A model generated the notes under the pieces. That model saw only the letters and a list, made by a program, of their open reading frames with translations. It was not told the origin of the DNA and did not search any database. Below, piece by piece: positions 1 through 8,862 of a DNA stretch of 42,248 nt; the stretch's first letter is position 1, and each line of letters begins with the position of its first letter. The stretch covers positions 1 through 42,248 of the forward strand of contig CAUJJW010000041.1 in the NCBI GenBank assembly GCA_963205105.1. The letters run 5' to 3'. This DNA comes from Verrucomicrobiota bacterium. GTDB taxonomy: Bacteria > Verrucomicrobiota > Verrucomicrobiia > Limisphaerales > CAIMTB01. A program made the position numbers and the translations under genes.

Positions 1-1
1 C

Positions 2-610
2 GAGCTGAATCCGGCCCGCGACGATGGCGCCTGGATCTCCGGCAGTCGCGGGCTCATCCGCATTCCCGCCCCGTTGCGGCACCTCCGCGCCGACACCCCC
101 CGCGAAGAATTCGTGGTTCCGGATGCGCTGGAAGCCGCAGAACTCCAACGCCCATTCGAGAACCGTTTCGGCGATGTGATCCTGACCGCTGAGGACCGTC
201 GGAGCCGCGAACGCATCCTGCTGCGCTTTGCGCAAGGCACGTGGGAGCGGTGGAGCGTTCAGGGCCAGAATCTGCGTCAGGCCTGGTCAGACCCCGACGG
301 CGAATGGTGGGGCCACACCTCGGGAACGGTGTTCCGGCTCGAACGCCAGGGCGGCAGTTTGCGCCCCGTCGCCGTCCTTCAGGCGGGCCGGGTGGCGGAC
401 GTGGTCATCGAACCCCACGGAGTGGCGTGGGTCGCCACGTCGGAAGGACTGTTTCGAATCGCCCCGCTCCCCTGGCGTCCAGTGCCCGGCATCGACACCG
501 ATGTCGGCGCCATCGTGGGCATCACCAGCGACCGTCAGGGAAGGCTGATCGCCGCCTCGCGCAGCACCTTTCTCTGGTACGACGAGGAGAGTTGGCGCTC
601 CACGCGATAA
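2..610 (+). pseudogene. 5' part of propeller-type sensor histidine kinase, ends at in-frame stop
   Basis: The frame is open from the left edge, so the true start lies outside the window; the TTG at 74 is not a credible start. The translation shows short beta-propeller (Reg_prop) units such as GAWISGSRGLIRIP and GVAWVATSEGLFRIAP, typical of the extracytoplasmic sensor half of two-component regulator propeller kinases. A TAA at 608-610 stops it, but the same frame continues directly as AEFREDDTPKPGELLFPLADGS and joins the kinase half without any shift. I therefore read this as the N-terminal part of one gene with a nonsense change (or a base-call error), not as a separate protein. Nothing in the sequence separates a real mutation from an assembly error. 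Confidence 0.75.
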
Positions 611-676
611 GCCGAGTTTCGAGAGGACGACACGCCCAAGCCGGGCGAACTCCTGTTCCCCCTCGCGGACGGCTCC

Positions 677-2527
677 GTGCTGATCCGCGCCGAAGGAACG
701 AACCGGGTGTTCGCCCGGGATGGCACGCCGACCGCGCCCGCTTCACCGGTGTCGGAGGCTTTGCCGATTGGGATCCTGCCCGACGGCCGACTGGTCCTTC
801 AGCCGCCACCGCCCCGCGACGGAACGCTCATGGCCTTCGACGGCAGCGTGACGGCTGCGTTCGCCGAACTGCCCACGAACCACACCAGCCTGGGGACGTT
901 GACCCTGGTGCTGCCCACCCGATCGGGCGAACTGCTGGTTGGAGGAACGAAGGGCCTGTTCATCCGGCGCGGCGGGCAATGGAAGCAGTTCGATGCCCTG
1001 GACTCGGAACCCGGCTCCCGGGCGTTCGATGGCGCTCTGGTCGGGCTGGAACTTCTGGACGGCAAGATTCTGGTGGGCGGTTCGGATGCGATCCGGGAAT
1101 TCGACGGACAGAGCTGGCGCGTGCTTCGCCGGGGTTTCGATGGTGTGCATGCCATCCATCCCGCACGGGACGGCGCCGTCTGGATTGCGTCGGGCAGCGG
1201 TCTGCATCGTTTCAAGGACCGCTCCTGGTTCGTCCTGGGCGAGGAGGAAGGACTTCCTTCCGGCGTCGTCTTTTCGGTGTATGCGGACGGTTCCGGGCGA
1301 CTCTGGGCGGCCACAGCGCGCGGAGTCTTTGCGTTCGACGCCCATGCCGACACCGACCCACCGCGGCCGCAGATCACGGACGCGGACCTTCCCCTGCGGG
1401 CTGGCGAGAACCGGGCCCGGTTCGTGATCAGCGGGGAGGATCAATGGCGTTACACGCCGGCGGGTCGCCTGTTGTTCTCCTGGCGGCTCGACAGCGGACC
1501 CTGGTCGGTGTGGCGGGCGGCGAGCAGCGATCAGTTCACCAATCTTTCGGCGGGCACGCACCGGTTCGAAGCGCGCGCCCTGGATCCCAGCGGGAACGGA
1601 GAAGGGCCGACCGCCGTCTACGAATTCGCCGTGATGCTTCCCTGGTTCAAGGAACCGCGACTGGTGCTCGCCTCCGCCGGGCTCGCCCTGCTGGTGCTGG
1701 CGCTGATCTCCCAGGCGATCCATGGATACCTGAGGCTCAAGCAGAGCTACGCCGAAGTGGAGCGTCAGGTTGCCGAACGTTCCGCCGCACTGGAGAAGGC
1801 GAATGCCGACCTGCTCCACAGCCACAAAATGCGCGCGCTGGGAACCCTCGCGGCCGGTGTTGCCCATGACTTCAACAACCTGCTCTCGATCATCAAGGGT
1901 TCCGCCCAATTGCTGGAATCCCAGCTCCACGACGCCGAGAAGGCGCGCCAACGACTCCAGCGGATCAAGACCGCCGTGGATCAAGGCGCGGGATTGGTGA
2001 AAGCGATGCTGGGTTACAGCCGCGATGCCGCCACCGCGCGGAAGGAAATCCAGCCAGCCGACGCCGTGCTCCGCGCCATCCGGCTCATGGAGGAACGCCT
2101 CCCCGGACGCCTGATCTTCGTCCAACCCACCCAGCCGCCTCCCCCCGCCCTGGCCCAGCCGGAAATGCTCCAGCAAATCCTGCTCAACCTGATCCAGAAC
2201 GCCGACGAATCGATGGACCAGCGTGGAACCGTTCAGATCGACACCGAAGTGCTCGCCCGCCCGCCCGACAGTTGCTGGCTCCAACCCGCTTCGGCAACGG
2301 CCTATGTCAGCATCGCCATCCGCGACCGCGGCGTGGGCATTCCGCCTGAGAATCTCCCGCGAATTTTCGAACCGTTCTTCACCACCAAAGGCTTCAGCAG
2401 CCGCCGCGGCACCGGTCTCGGCCTTTCCATGGTCTACGAATTCGCCAAGGAAATGGGCGCCGGCATTGCCGTGTCTTCAGCCGTCGGCAAGGGCACCTCG
2501 TTCCGTGTCATCCTGCCTGCTGTTTAA
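677..2527 (+). CDS. Sensor histidine kinase, C-terminal part (propeller, Y_Y_Y, HisKA, HATPase)
   Basis: Two-component sensor kinase. In order: remaining propeller blades (to about 1350), a Y_Y_Y domain (about 1400-1635, with FSWRLDSGPWS), one membrane helix (about 1663-1722), a coiled coil, and a HisKA box with GVAHDFNNLLS, where the phospho-accepting His is codon 1865-1867. The ATPase domain follows, with N box NLIQNADES, G1 box DRGVGIPP, FEPFFTTK and G2 box GTGLGLSM. No receiver domain is fused, so a separate response regulator is expected; none is seen in the window. The GTG at 677 is only the first possible start after the in-frame TAA at 608-610; the reading frame upstream belongs to the same gene. 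If translated from 677 the product would lack part of the sensor. It converges on the DUF1501 gene, sharing TTAA at 2524-2527 as both stop codons. Confidence 0.85.
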   Translation: MLIRAEGTNRVFARDGTPTAPASPVSEALPIGILPDGRLVLQPPPPRDGTLMAFDGSVTAAFAELPTNHTSLGTLTLVLPTRSGELLVGGTKGLFIRRGGQWKQFDALDSEPGSRAFDGALVGLELLDGKILVGGSDAIREFDGQSWRVLRRGFDGVHAIHPARDGAVWIASGSGLHRFKDRSWFVLGEEEGLPSGVVFSVYADGSGRLWAATARGVFAFDAHADTDPPRPQITDADLPLRAGENRARFVISGEDQWRYTPAGRLLFSWRLDSGPWSVWRAASSDQFTNLSAGTHRFEARALDPSGNGEGPTAVYEFAVMLPWFKEPRLVLASAGLALLVLALISQAIHGYLRLKQSYAEVERQVAERSAALEKANADLLHSHKMRALGTLAAGVAHDFNNLLSIIKGSAQLLESQLHDAEKARQRLQRIKTAVDQGAGLVKAMLGYSRDAATARKEIQPADAVLRAIRLMEERLPGRLIFVQPTQPPPPALAQPEMLQQILLNLIQNADESMDQRGTVQIDTEVLARPPDSCWLQPASATAYVSIAIRDRGVGIPPENLPRIFEPFFTTKGFSSRRGTGLGLSMVYEFAKEMGAGIAVSSAVGKGTSFRVILPAV

Positions 2528-3951
2528 GCCAGCAGTTCCGGCACGATCCGGGCATCGGTGACTTCGAAGTCCGTGAGACTCGCCGCACGACCTTCGTGCG
2601 GGAAGGTCAGTCCCCGGTGGTGAATGCCCAGCGTGTGCAACAGCGTGGCGTGAAAATCCGGCACGCTCACAACCTTCTCGACCGCCCGGTACCCGAAGTC
2701 GTCGGTCGCCCCATGGACGTACCCGCCCTTAAACCCGCCGCCCGCCACCCACGTGGAAAACGCGTGCCGGTTGTGGTCCCGTCCATCCTTGCCCTGCGAC
2801 ACCGGCAACCGCCCGAATTCGCCGGTCCAGAGCACCACCGTCGATTCCAGCAACCCGCGCTGTTTCAGATCTTGCACCAGCGCCGCGCTCGGCTGATCCG
2901 TCTTGGCGCACAATCCCTTCAGGCGCTCGGCGTTCTTGTCGTGCGTGTCCCATGGTTGGCCCGCCAGAAAGAGCTGCACATAACGCACGCCGCGCTCGAT
3001 CAACCGCCGCGCCAAAAGACAGCGGCGCCCGTACTCCTCTGTCTCCGGTTTATCCAAGCCGTACAGTCGCTTCGTCGATTCGGATTCACCCGACAAATCC
3101 AGGGCCTCCGGGACCGCCGACTGCATGCGCGCGGCTGTTTCGAAATTCGCGATGCGCGCCGGCAACTCGGAGTTCTCCGGATGTCGTGCGGCGTGCCGAC
3201 GGTTGATGGCGTCCAGAAAGGCCAACTGGTTCGTGCGGGCGCCCGACCGAACGCCGGCGGGCGTTTCCAAATGAAAAACCGGCGACGGACCGCTTCGAAA
3301 GGGTGTGCCTTGATACACGGCGGGCAGAAACCCGGATGACCAATTACGCTCCCCGTCCACTGGCAGCCCGCCGGGATCACCAAGCACCACGTAGGCGGGA
3401 AGATTCTCGTTCGCTGACCCCAATCCGTACAGCAGCCACGCGCCCAACGTCGGGAGGCCCGCCAGAAATTTTCCGGTGTGCAGGATGCGCAGCGCGGATT
3501 CGTGGTCCACTGAACCGGTCGTCATCGAACGGATCAGGGTGATGTCGTCGGCGATTCGAGCGGTGTGCGGCAACAGTTCCGAAAGCGACATCCCGCATTG
3601 TCCACAGGGCCGGAAAGCGTAGGGAGCTCCCAGGACATTGCCGGCCTGTTTGTCGAAGTGAATCTCCAGTTCACCGCCCGGGAACGGCTTCCCATCCCAG
3701 CGGTTCAGTGCTGGTTTTTCATCGAACAGATCCATCTGACTCGGTCCGCCGTGCTGAAACAGGCTGATCACGGCCTTCGCCCGAGGTCGCGGCAGTTTCG
3801 GATCCGGCGTCCAGACGGTGGATACGGCATGAGCCGGTTCCGAAGCACGCGACGCGTCGCCCAGGAGATGGGCCAACGCCAGCGCGCCCAACCCACCGGC
3901 GGAGCGCCCCAGAAACGCCCGCCGAGTCCAGCCGTTGAAGGGTGTCTTCAT
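2524..3951 (-). CDS. DUF1501 family Tat-exported protein
   Basis: A 475-residue DUF1501 protein (alkaline-phosphatase-like fold, function not established). The N-terminus carries a twin-arginine signal, TRRAFLGRSAGGLGALALAH, so export of a folded, possibly metal-containing protein is expected. Family landmarks seen: ISLFQHGGPSQMDLFD near the N-terminus, WDTHDKN in the middle, and VVLWTGEFGRLP then GRDHNRHAFSTW towards the C-terminus. I chose ATG 3951 because it overlaps the stop of the upstream DUF1549/DUF1553 gene as ATGA (3948-3951) and places the RR motif near residue 9; the frame stays open to 4005 but that part is inside the neighbouring gene. In PVC bacteria DUF1501 and DUF1549/DUF1553 genes are habitual partners, probably acting together at or outside the inner membrane. 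Confidence 0.9.
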   Translation of the reverse strand: MKTPFNGWTRRAFLGRSAGGLGALALAHLLGDASRASEPAHAVSTVWTPDPKLPRPRAKAVISLFQHGGPSQMDLFDEKPALNRWDGKPFPGGELEIHFDKQAGNVLGAPYAFRPCGQCGMSLSELLPHTARIADDITLIRSMTTGSVDHESALRILHTGKFLAGLPTLGAWLLYGLGSANENLPAYVVLGDPGGLPVDGERNWSSGFLPAVYQGTPFRSGPSPVFHLETPAGVRSGARTNQLAFLDAINRRHAARHPENSELPARIANFETAARMQSAVPEALDLSGESESTKRLYGLDKPETEEYGRRCLLARRLIERGVRYVQLFLAGQPWDTHDKNAERLKGLCAKTDQPSAALVQDLKQRGLLESTVVLWTGEFGRLPVSQGKDGRDHNRHAFSTWVAGGGFKGGYVHGATDDFGYRAVEKVVSVPDFHATLLHTLGIHHRGLTFPHEGRAASLTDFEVTDARIVPELLA

Positions 3952-6884
3952 TCCACGTAGAGAAAGGCGTTCATCGCAAACAACGACTGCCCGAAATCCG
4001 CCCATGCCCGGTCCTCGCCGTCCGGGGCAGACGCGTACTCAGCCCGCTGGGAGCGTACAAAGTCCAAGGCCAGGCCGCGTTCGTCCAGGTCAGGAAACCG
4101 CCCCAGCGCCAGCAGAAAGGCCCGATTCACCCGCGCTTCGTCCTCCGATCCGGCTTCCTGACGCAGGCGTTCCGCCAGGTCGCGCCCGCGGGCCACGGCA
4201 AATTCGGAGTTCAACAGGCTCAACGATTGCAGGGGCATCGTGCTCGCCGGGCGTCGCGTGCAGTTGAACACCAGCGACGGGGCATCGAACAAGCCCAGCA
4301 GCGTGGTCACCTGCGTCCGACGTTGTTGCAAGAACAGACTCCTCGAAAACGCGTCCGGATGTTTCTCGTCCACGACCACCTCCCCTTCCCCGTTCCGTGA
4401 AGTGGGCACGTACGGCCCCGACGATTTCATCCCCAGCCGGCCACTCACCGCCAACATCGAATCCCGCACTGATTCCGCATCCAGCCGGTGCATGGGAAAG
4501 CGGGTCAGCAGCCGGTTGGGAGCGTCCACTTCCAGCGACTTGGACGAGGCCACACTCGTCTGGCGAAACGCGCCGGATAGCAGAATGAGCCGATGCACCG
4601 CCTTTTGGCTCCACCCGCTGGCGACCCACTCCGACGCCAGCCATTCCAGAAGCTCCGGATGCGTGGGTCGCGCGCCACTGCGCCCGAGATTGTCCGGCGT
4701 CGCCGCCAGTCCCACCCCGAAATGTCCCTGCCAGATTCGGTTCACCGTCACCCGGGCCAGCATCGAAGCGGCCCTGGAACCCGGTTCCGTCAGCCATTCG
4801 GCCCATGCCTTTCTCAACCCGGTGGTCCGACCGGCCCCGCCCTCACCCGATTCAACCGTCGATGCACCCTTGCCCGTGCCGCCCAGAAACGCCGGAAAGG
4901 CAGGCTCCACCGGTTCTCCCGGAGTCTTCGGGTTGCCTCGTTTCAACAAGGGCACGTTCGGCAACTCCCGTTCCACGTCCGACACCCAGGCAATGCGACC
5001 CGGCTTCGGCTGTCGCGCCTTGGCGATCTGTTTCAGCTCCTCATCCCGCTTCGTGCGCCGTTCCGTCTCCGCAGTTCGAAATTCCGCCGCACGCTGCATC
5101 CATTCAGGATTCGAATCGTCGGAAGCCTCCACCCGCGCGTTGTCGACCACGAAACTCCGGCCGCAGCAAAACTCAAAACCAAACCCACCCTCGGTCACGT
5201 CCCCCGACTTCAAAGTCAGCGGCTGGCCGTCGGGCACGCCGTCCACGAGATGTTCGAGAACGACGTCGTCCTCCGACTGCCGGGTCACTCGGACCCCGTA
5301 GTTGTGGCCCGCCTGATACCCCACGGTGCCGATTTCTCCCCGGCCCTTGGCGTCCGCTCCCGGGTAATCAACCTGCACCTGGCTGGGGCCGCCCGGATGG
5401 CCGTCGATCAGGATGTTCCCGCCGGACGTGGCTGAGCTGTCGTCGAAGTCATGGAGGGCGATGAAGTACCCCACGCGCTCGGCGGATTTCGCGTCGTCCG
5501 ACAACCGGACCGCTCGCAGATCAAAAGTGACCTGAATCCAGGCGCCCGTCTGCGCTGGCCGCCACGGAAAAGAGCCTTGGGTGGAAAGCCAGCGATCGCC
5601 GGAGTCTCCACCTTCTTTCAACCGAAGCGCGCCGTCCGCCACTGACGCCGACGGTGCCGCTCCTGGATCGAAGGACACCGGTGGCGAACCGCCCGCCGCC
5701 TGATCTCCCGGAGCCACGTTCGACCATCGGTTCGTGAACGCACTGGCGTCGTCGAAAGTGTCCTCGAACAAAACCCGTCCCTTCAGACGATGCGCGGTAT
5801 ACCAGGCCCCGAACTCCGCCTCGGCAGCCTTTTTGCGGTCGTTCAACGCCTGTTCCTGCGCCTTCCACGCGGCCAACTCACCGGGCAGAGCAGCGGTCAC
5901 GACGCGGTCGTTGGGTTTGGCCCATTTCTCAATGTGAAACGCCGGGTAAAGAAACGCCTGAAACGCGTAATAATCCTTCTGGCTGACCGGCTCGAACTTG
6001 TGGTCGTGACACTTCGCGCATTGAACAGTCACCCCCAGCAGGCAGGAACCGACGATCTGCATCGCGGACTCCAAGGCGTAATAGCGGTCGGTTCGCACTT
6101 CATCCGGATTCCCATCACTCTCGCCGGAACCGTCCTGCCCGTTGCGCAGGAAATGCGTGGCTTCCAGCAACTCGACGACCTCCGGCGTCACCGGGTCACC
6201 GGGTCGCCAGCCGGCCAGTTCGTCGCCTGCGAGTTGTTCCCGCACAAACCGGTCGAACGGCAGATCCCGGTTGAACGAGCGGATCACATAGTCCCGGTAC
6301 CGGTAGGCCAGCGGGCGGTCGGTGTCGGCGTTGAAGTAGCCGTTGGAATCCGCGTAGCCCGCCGCATCCAGCCAGAGCTTGCCCCATCGCTCGCCATACC
6401 TGCCGGACGCCAGGTAACGGTCCACCATCCGCTCGTACGCGCCCGGTTGACGATCCGCCAGAAATGCCAGGACTTCCTCCGGGGTCGGCGGCAGTCCCGT
6501 CACGGAATAGGCCACCCGCCGGATCAAGGTCGAAGGTTCCGCCTCGTGTCCAATGCCCAGCCCCACCGCCGCGGCGCGCGCTTCCAGGAAGCGATCCACC
6601 GGAGTTCGCATCCGTTCCGGCGACGCCACGCCGGGAACCTCGGGACGTCGCAGCACCTGGAAGGCCCAATGATCGTTGGCGACCGGGTCCGACACCGCGT
6701 CATTTCCGTGGGTCTCAAAAGGGAGAAGCCCGAGCCACAGCAGGCAGACCACGAACAACCTGAGGCTGCTCTGGCCCCCGTTCCAGCGGACGAAGTCTTG
6801 AGCCTGCTCCCTTGAGCCAGGATCGCTGAAGCCGCCTGCTTCCATCGCGTCGTTGTCGAGTGAATCTGCCATGGCGGGTTTCAT
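3948..6884 (-). CDS. DUF1549/DUF1553 c-haem protein with inserted LamG-like domain
   Basis: Large exported protein of the Planctomycete cytochrome (PSCyt2/PSD1) type. A signal sequence, LRLFVVCLLWLGLLPFETHG, precedes DUF1549, which contains the haem-binding motif CAKCH (codons at 6006-6020, in VQCAKCHDHKFEPVS). Between DUF1549 and DUF1553 lies a beta-sandwich of about 220 residues (about 5115-5785), starting FEDTFDDASAFTNRW and ending FVVDNARVEAS, which resembles a LamG/concanavalin-like carbohydrate-binding module. DUF1553 follows (RVTVNRIWQGHFG, LLLSGAFRQTS region). Role unknown; redox or carbohydrate-related work with the coupled DUF1501 product is inference. The start is uncertain: ATG 6884, 6872 and 6845 are all possible, none with a clear ribosome site. 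The frame stays open to 7160, but that part encodes repeat sequence and is probably untranslated. Confidence 0.88.
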   Translation of the reverse strand: MKPAMADSLDNDAMEAGGFSDPGSREQAQDFVRWNGGQSSLRLFVVCLLWLGLLPFETHGNDAVSDPVANDHWAFQVLRRPEVPGVASPERMRTPVDRFLEARAAAVGLGIGHEAEPSTLIRRVAYSVTGLPPTPEEVLAFLADRQPGAYERMVDRYLASGRYGERWGKLWLDAAGYADSNGYFNADTDRPLAYRYRDYVIRSFNRDLPFDRFVREQLAGDELAGWRPGDPVTPEVVELLEATHFLRNGQDGSGESDGNPDEVRTDRYYALESAMQIVGSCLLGVTVQCAKCHDHKFEPVSQKDYYAFQAFLYPAFHIEKWAKPNDRVVTAALPGELAAWKAQEQALNDRKKAAEAEFGAWYTAHRLKGRVLFEDTFDDASAFTNRWSNVAPGDQAAGGSPPVSFDPGAAPSASVADGALRLKEGGDSGDRWLSTQGSFPWRPAQTGAWIQVTFDLRAVRLSDDAKSAERVGYFIALHDFDDSSATSGGNILIDGHPGGPSQVQVDYPGADAKGRGEIGTVGYQAGHNYGVRVTRQSEDDVVLEHLVDGVPDGQPLTLKSGDVTEGGFGFEFCCGRSFVVDNARVEASDDSNPEWMQRAAEFRTAETERRTKRDEELKQIAKARQPKPGRIAWVSDVERELPNVPLLKRGNPKTPGEPVEPAFPAFLGGTGKGASTVESGEGGAGRTTGLRKAWAEWLTEPGSRAASMLARVTVNRIWQGHFGVGLAATPDNLGRSGARPTHPELLEWLASEWVASGWSQKAVHRLILLSGAFRQTSVASSKSLEVDAPNRLLTRFPMHRLDAESVRDSMLAVSGRLGMKSSGPYVPTSRNGEGEVVVDEKHPDAFSRSLFLQQRRTQVTTLLGLFDAPSLVFNCTRRPASTMPLQSLSLLNSEFAVARGRDLAERLRQEAGSEDEARVNRAFLLALGRFPDLDERGLALDFVRSQRAEYASAPDGEDRAWADFGQSLFAMNAFLYVE

Positions 6885-7036
6885 CGATGGTGAGGGCAAC
6901 TGGTCGACGCCGACAAGCCGGCCGATGCCCGGGCACCCATCCATGCTTTCCAAAGGTGTTGGAGGTGGGATGGGCACGCTGCGGCAAGTCCCTGGAATGT
7001 GGCCACTTTCCTCGGCCGCCAGATTGGGCTGGCCGG

Positions 7037-7120
7037 TGTCGCGGAGCGACATTCGAAGGCAGCCAGGCGTGTCAACGCCTGGACCCGTGCGAGAGAAGAG
7101 GTTCCGTCGCGGAGCGACGG
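7037..7120. repeat. Cluster of three small palindromes
   Basis: Three perfect inverted repeats lie within 84 bases. At 7037-7051, TGTCGC and GCGACA flank GGA. At 7063-7082, CCAGGCGT and ACGCCTGG flank GTCA. At 7104-7120, CCGTCGC and GCGACGG flank GGA. The first and third share the core GTCGCGGAGCGAC with different outer pairs that still match each other. They resemble REP-type extragenic palindromes; terminator or regulatory functions cannot be excluded. No run of T follows any of them. Confidence 0.6.
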
Positions 7121-7219
7121 TTGAACCCAGCGCGGGGGCGCCGCCCGACTGGCGACCCACACCTTTGGTTCGCTCATCCTTCTGGGCGCGAGCCTCTTTC
7201 TCGGACGGTCCTTCTTGGC

Positions 7220-7237
7220 GTCACGTCTTGGCGTGAC
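7220..7237. repeat. Short inverted repeat GTCACG/CGTGAC
   Basis: GTCACG and CGTGAC are separated by TCTTGG. The sequence also sits in a short direct repeat of CTTGGCGT. The stem is short, so chance is possible. Confidence 0.35.
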
Positions 7238-7287
7238 ATCCAGCTGAATCGTTCCGTTGGCTCAGGAACCCAAGCGGAACGGCATGT

Positions 7288-7315
7288 CATCCTGTTCATC
7301 GTGTTCATCCTGTCC
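7288..7315. repeat. Short tandem repeat with TGTTCATC units
   Basis: Two near-consecutive units containing TGTTCATC, followed by a partial third, give a period of about nine bases. It adds to the repetitive character of this gap. I see no coding or structural meaning. Confidence 0.4.
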
Positions 7316-7442
7316 AAAAGAGGTCCGTGTCCTCCGACAACACGGAGATGCGCCCGCCACCCATTCCAGCTGAAATCGGCCCTTCCCAAGCCGCCCTGAA
7401 CTCGGGCATAAGATGACAAAACTAAGCCCGGTTCACCCACCC

Positions 7443-8804
7443 ATGCTCACCATTCTTGGGCCCAAGTCGCCCCGTTCCGGGTACTGCGACGGTGTCTCCC
7501 GGCGCAACTTCCTCAAAATCGGGTCCCTGGGTCTGGGCGGGTTGGCACTGCCCCAGTTGCTTCGAGCCGAGTCCGCCTCCGGCATCCGATCCGCCGGCCA
7601 ACCCCACAAGGCGATCATCATGATCTTCCTTCCGGGCGGCCCCTCCCATCAGGACATGTTCGATCTGCGCATGGATGCGCCGGCCGAGATCCGCGGCGAA
7701 TTCAAGCCCATCCCCACCAACGTTCCCGGCATCGAAATCTGCGAGCACCTCCCCCGCGTCGCCCAACTCGCCGACAAATACACCCTGATCCGATCCATGG
7801 TCGGCGCCGAGGATCGTCACGACGCCATCACCTGCCACACCGGCCGACACCCGCGCAACCAACCCCCCGGCGGTTGGCCCGCCATGGGATCCGTCCTCGG
7901 CAAACTCCAGGGCGCCGGCGACCCCGCCATTCCCGCCTTCGTCGGGTTGGCCCCCAAAATGGGCCACGTCCCCTGGTCGGACAACGGCACAGCCGGTTTC
8001 CTGGGCTCCGCCCATGCCCCCTTCGAAATCAACAAGGGCGGCGGCAAGGACGACATGGTCCTCCAAGGCATCACCCTGGATCGCCTCGCCGACCGACGCA
8101 CCCTGCTGCAATCCCTGGATGGTTTCCGCCGCGACGTCGACAGCTCGGGCATGATTTCAGGCCTCGACGCCTACACCCAGCAAGCCTTCGGCATCCTCAC
8201 TTCCAGCAAACTCGTCGAAGCCCTCGACCTCAAACAGGAGGACCCGAAATTGGTCGAACGCTACGGCAAAGGCGACCCCCGCAACCGTGACGACGGCGGC
8301 CCCAAGCTCATGGAGCAGTTCCTGGTCGCCCGCCGCCTCGTCGAAGCCGGCGCCCGCTGCGTCACCCTCGCCTTCAGTCGCTGGGATCATCACGGCGACA
8401 ACTTCGGCGCCCTCCGCCAGGACCTGCCCCTGCTCGATCAGGGCCTGAGCGCCCTGCTGGAAGACATCCACCAGCGCGGCCTTGAGAAGGACATCAGCGT
8501 CGTGGTGTGGGGTGAGTTCGGTCGCACCCCGACGATCAACAAGGATGGCGGACGCGACCATTGGCCACGGGTCAGTTGCGCCCTCCTGGCCGGCGGCGGC
8601 ATGCGCCATGGGCAAGTGATCGGTTCGACCGACCGTCTCGGTGGCGAAGCAGCCTCCCGCCCGGTCTACTTCGGCGAAGTCCATGCCACCCTGTACCACT
8701 CCCTGGGCATCGACGTGAACAAAGTGACGATCCCGGACTTCACCGGACGCCCCCAATTCCTGGTCGACAACGGCCTCCAACCCATCCGGGAGCTCGTAGG
8801 ATAG
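7443..8804 (+). CDS. DUF1501 family Tat-exported protein (tandem copy 1)
   Basis: A 453-residue DUF1501 protein with a twin-arginine signal, [20 protein letters not shown], so Tat export is expected. Conserved blocks include [69 protein letters not shown] and a C-terminal [16 protein letters not shown]. It lies 58 bases upstream of a close paralogue with matching blocks along the whole length, indicating tandem duplication. I chose ATG 7443 because it gives the same N-terminal layout as the paralogue (about ten residues before CDGVSRRNF); ATG 7413, ten codons upstream, is the alternative. No clear ribosome-binding site favours either. The enzymatic activity of the family is not established. 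Confidence 0.9.
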   Translation: MLTILGPKSPRSGYCDGVSRRNFLKIGSLGLGGLALPQLLRAESASGIRSAGQPHKAIIMIFLPGGPSHQDMFDLRMDAPAEIRGEFKPIPTNVPGIEICEHLPRVAQLADKYTLIRSMVGAEDRHDAITCHTGRHPRNQPPGGWPAMGSVLGKLQGAGDPAIPAFVGLAPKMGHVPWSDNGTAGFLGSAHAPFEINKGGGKDDMVLQGITLDRLADRRTLLQSLDGFRRDVDSSGMISGLDAYTQQAFGILTSSKLVEALDLKQEDPKLVERYGKGDPRNRDDGGPKLMEQFLVARRLVEAGARCVTLAFSRWDHHGDNFGALRQDLPLLDQGLSALLEDIHQRGLEKDISVVVWGEFGRTPTINKDGGRDHWPRVSCALLAGGGMRHGQVIGSTDRLGGEAASRPVYFGEVHATLYHSLGIDVNKVTIPDFTGRPQFLVDNGLQPIRELVG

Positions 8805-8862
8805 GATCGTCCCATTCCTCCTGACCCGCTTAAGCCACCCCGAGATTCCGAAGCCAACCCCC

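Larger units (their letters stand above)
6885..7442. other. Repeat-rich intergenic region between divergent gene groups
   Basis: I find no credible gene here. It separates the minus-strand DUF1553/DUF1501 pair from the plus-strand DUF1501 genes, so promoters for both should lie here, but I could not point to convincing -35/-10 boxes. It holds several small hairpins and a short tandem repeat, listed separately. Open frames crossing it translate to low-complexity sequence unlike any family I know. Confidence 0.6.

Noticed and set aside
6885..7160. N-terminal extension of the DUF1553 protein up to 7160
   Set aside because: It would leave the signal sequence about 130 residues inside the protein, and the DNA consists of hairpins and repeats.
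7037..7315. CRISPR array
   Set aside because: The repeats are short palindromes of different sequence without regular spacing or unique spacers, and no cas gene is present.
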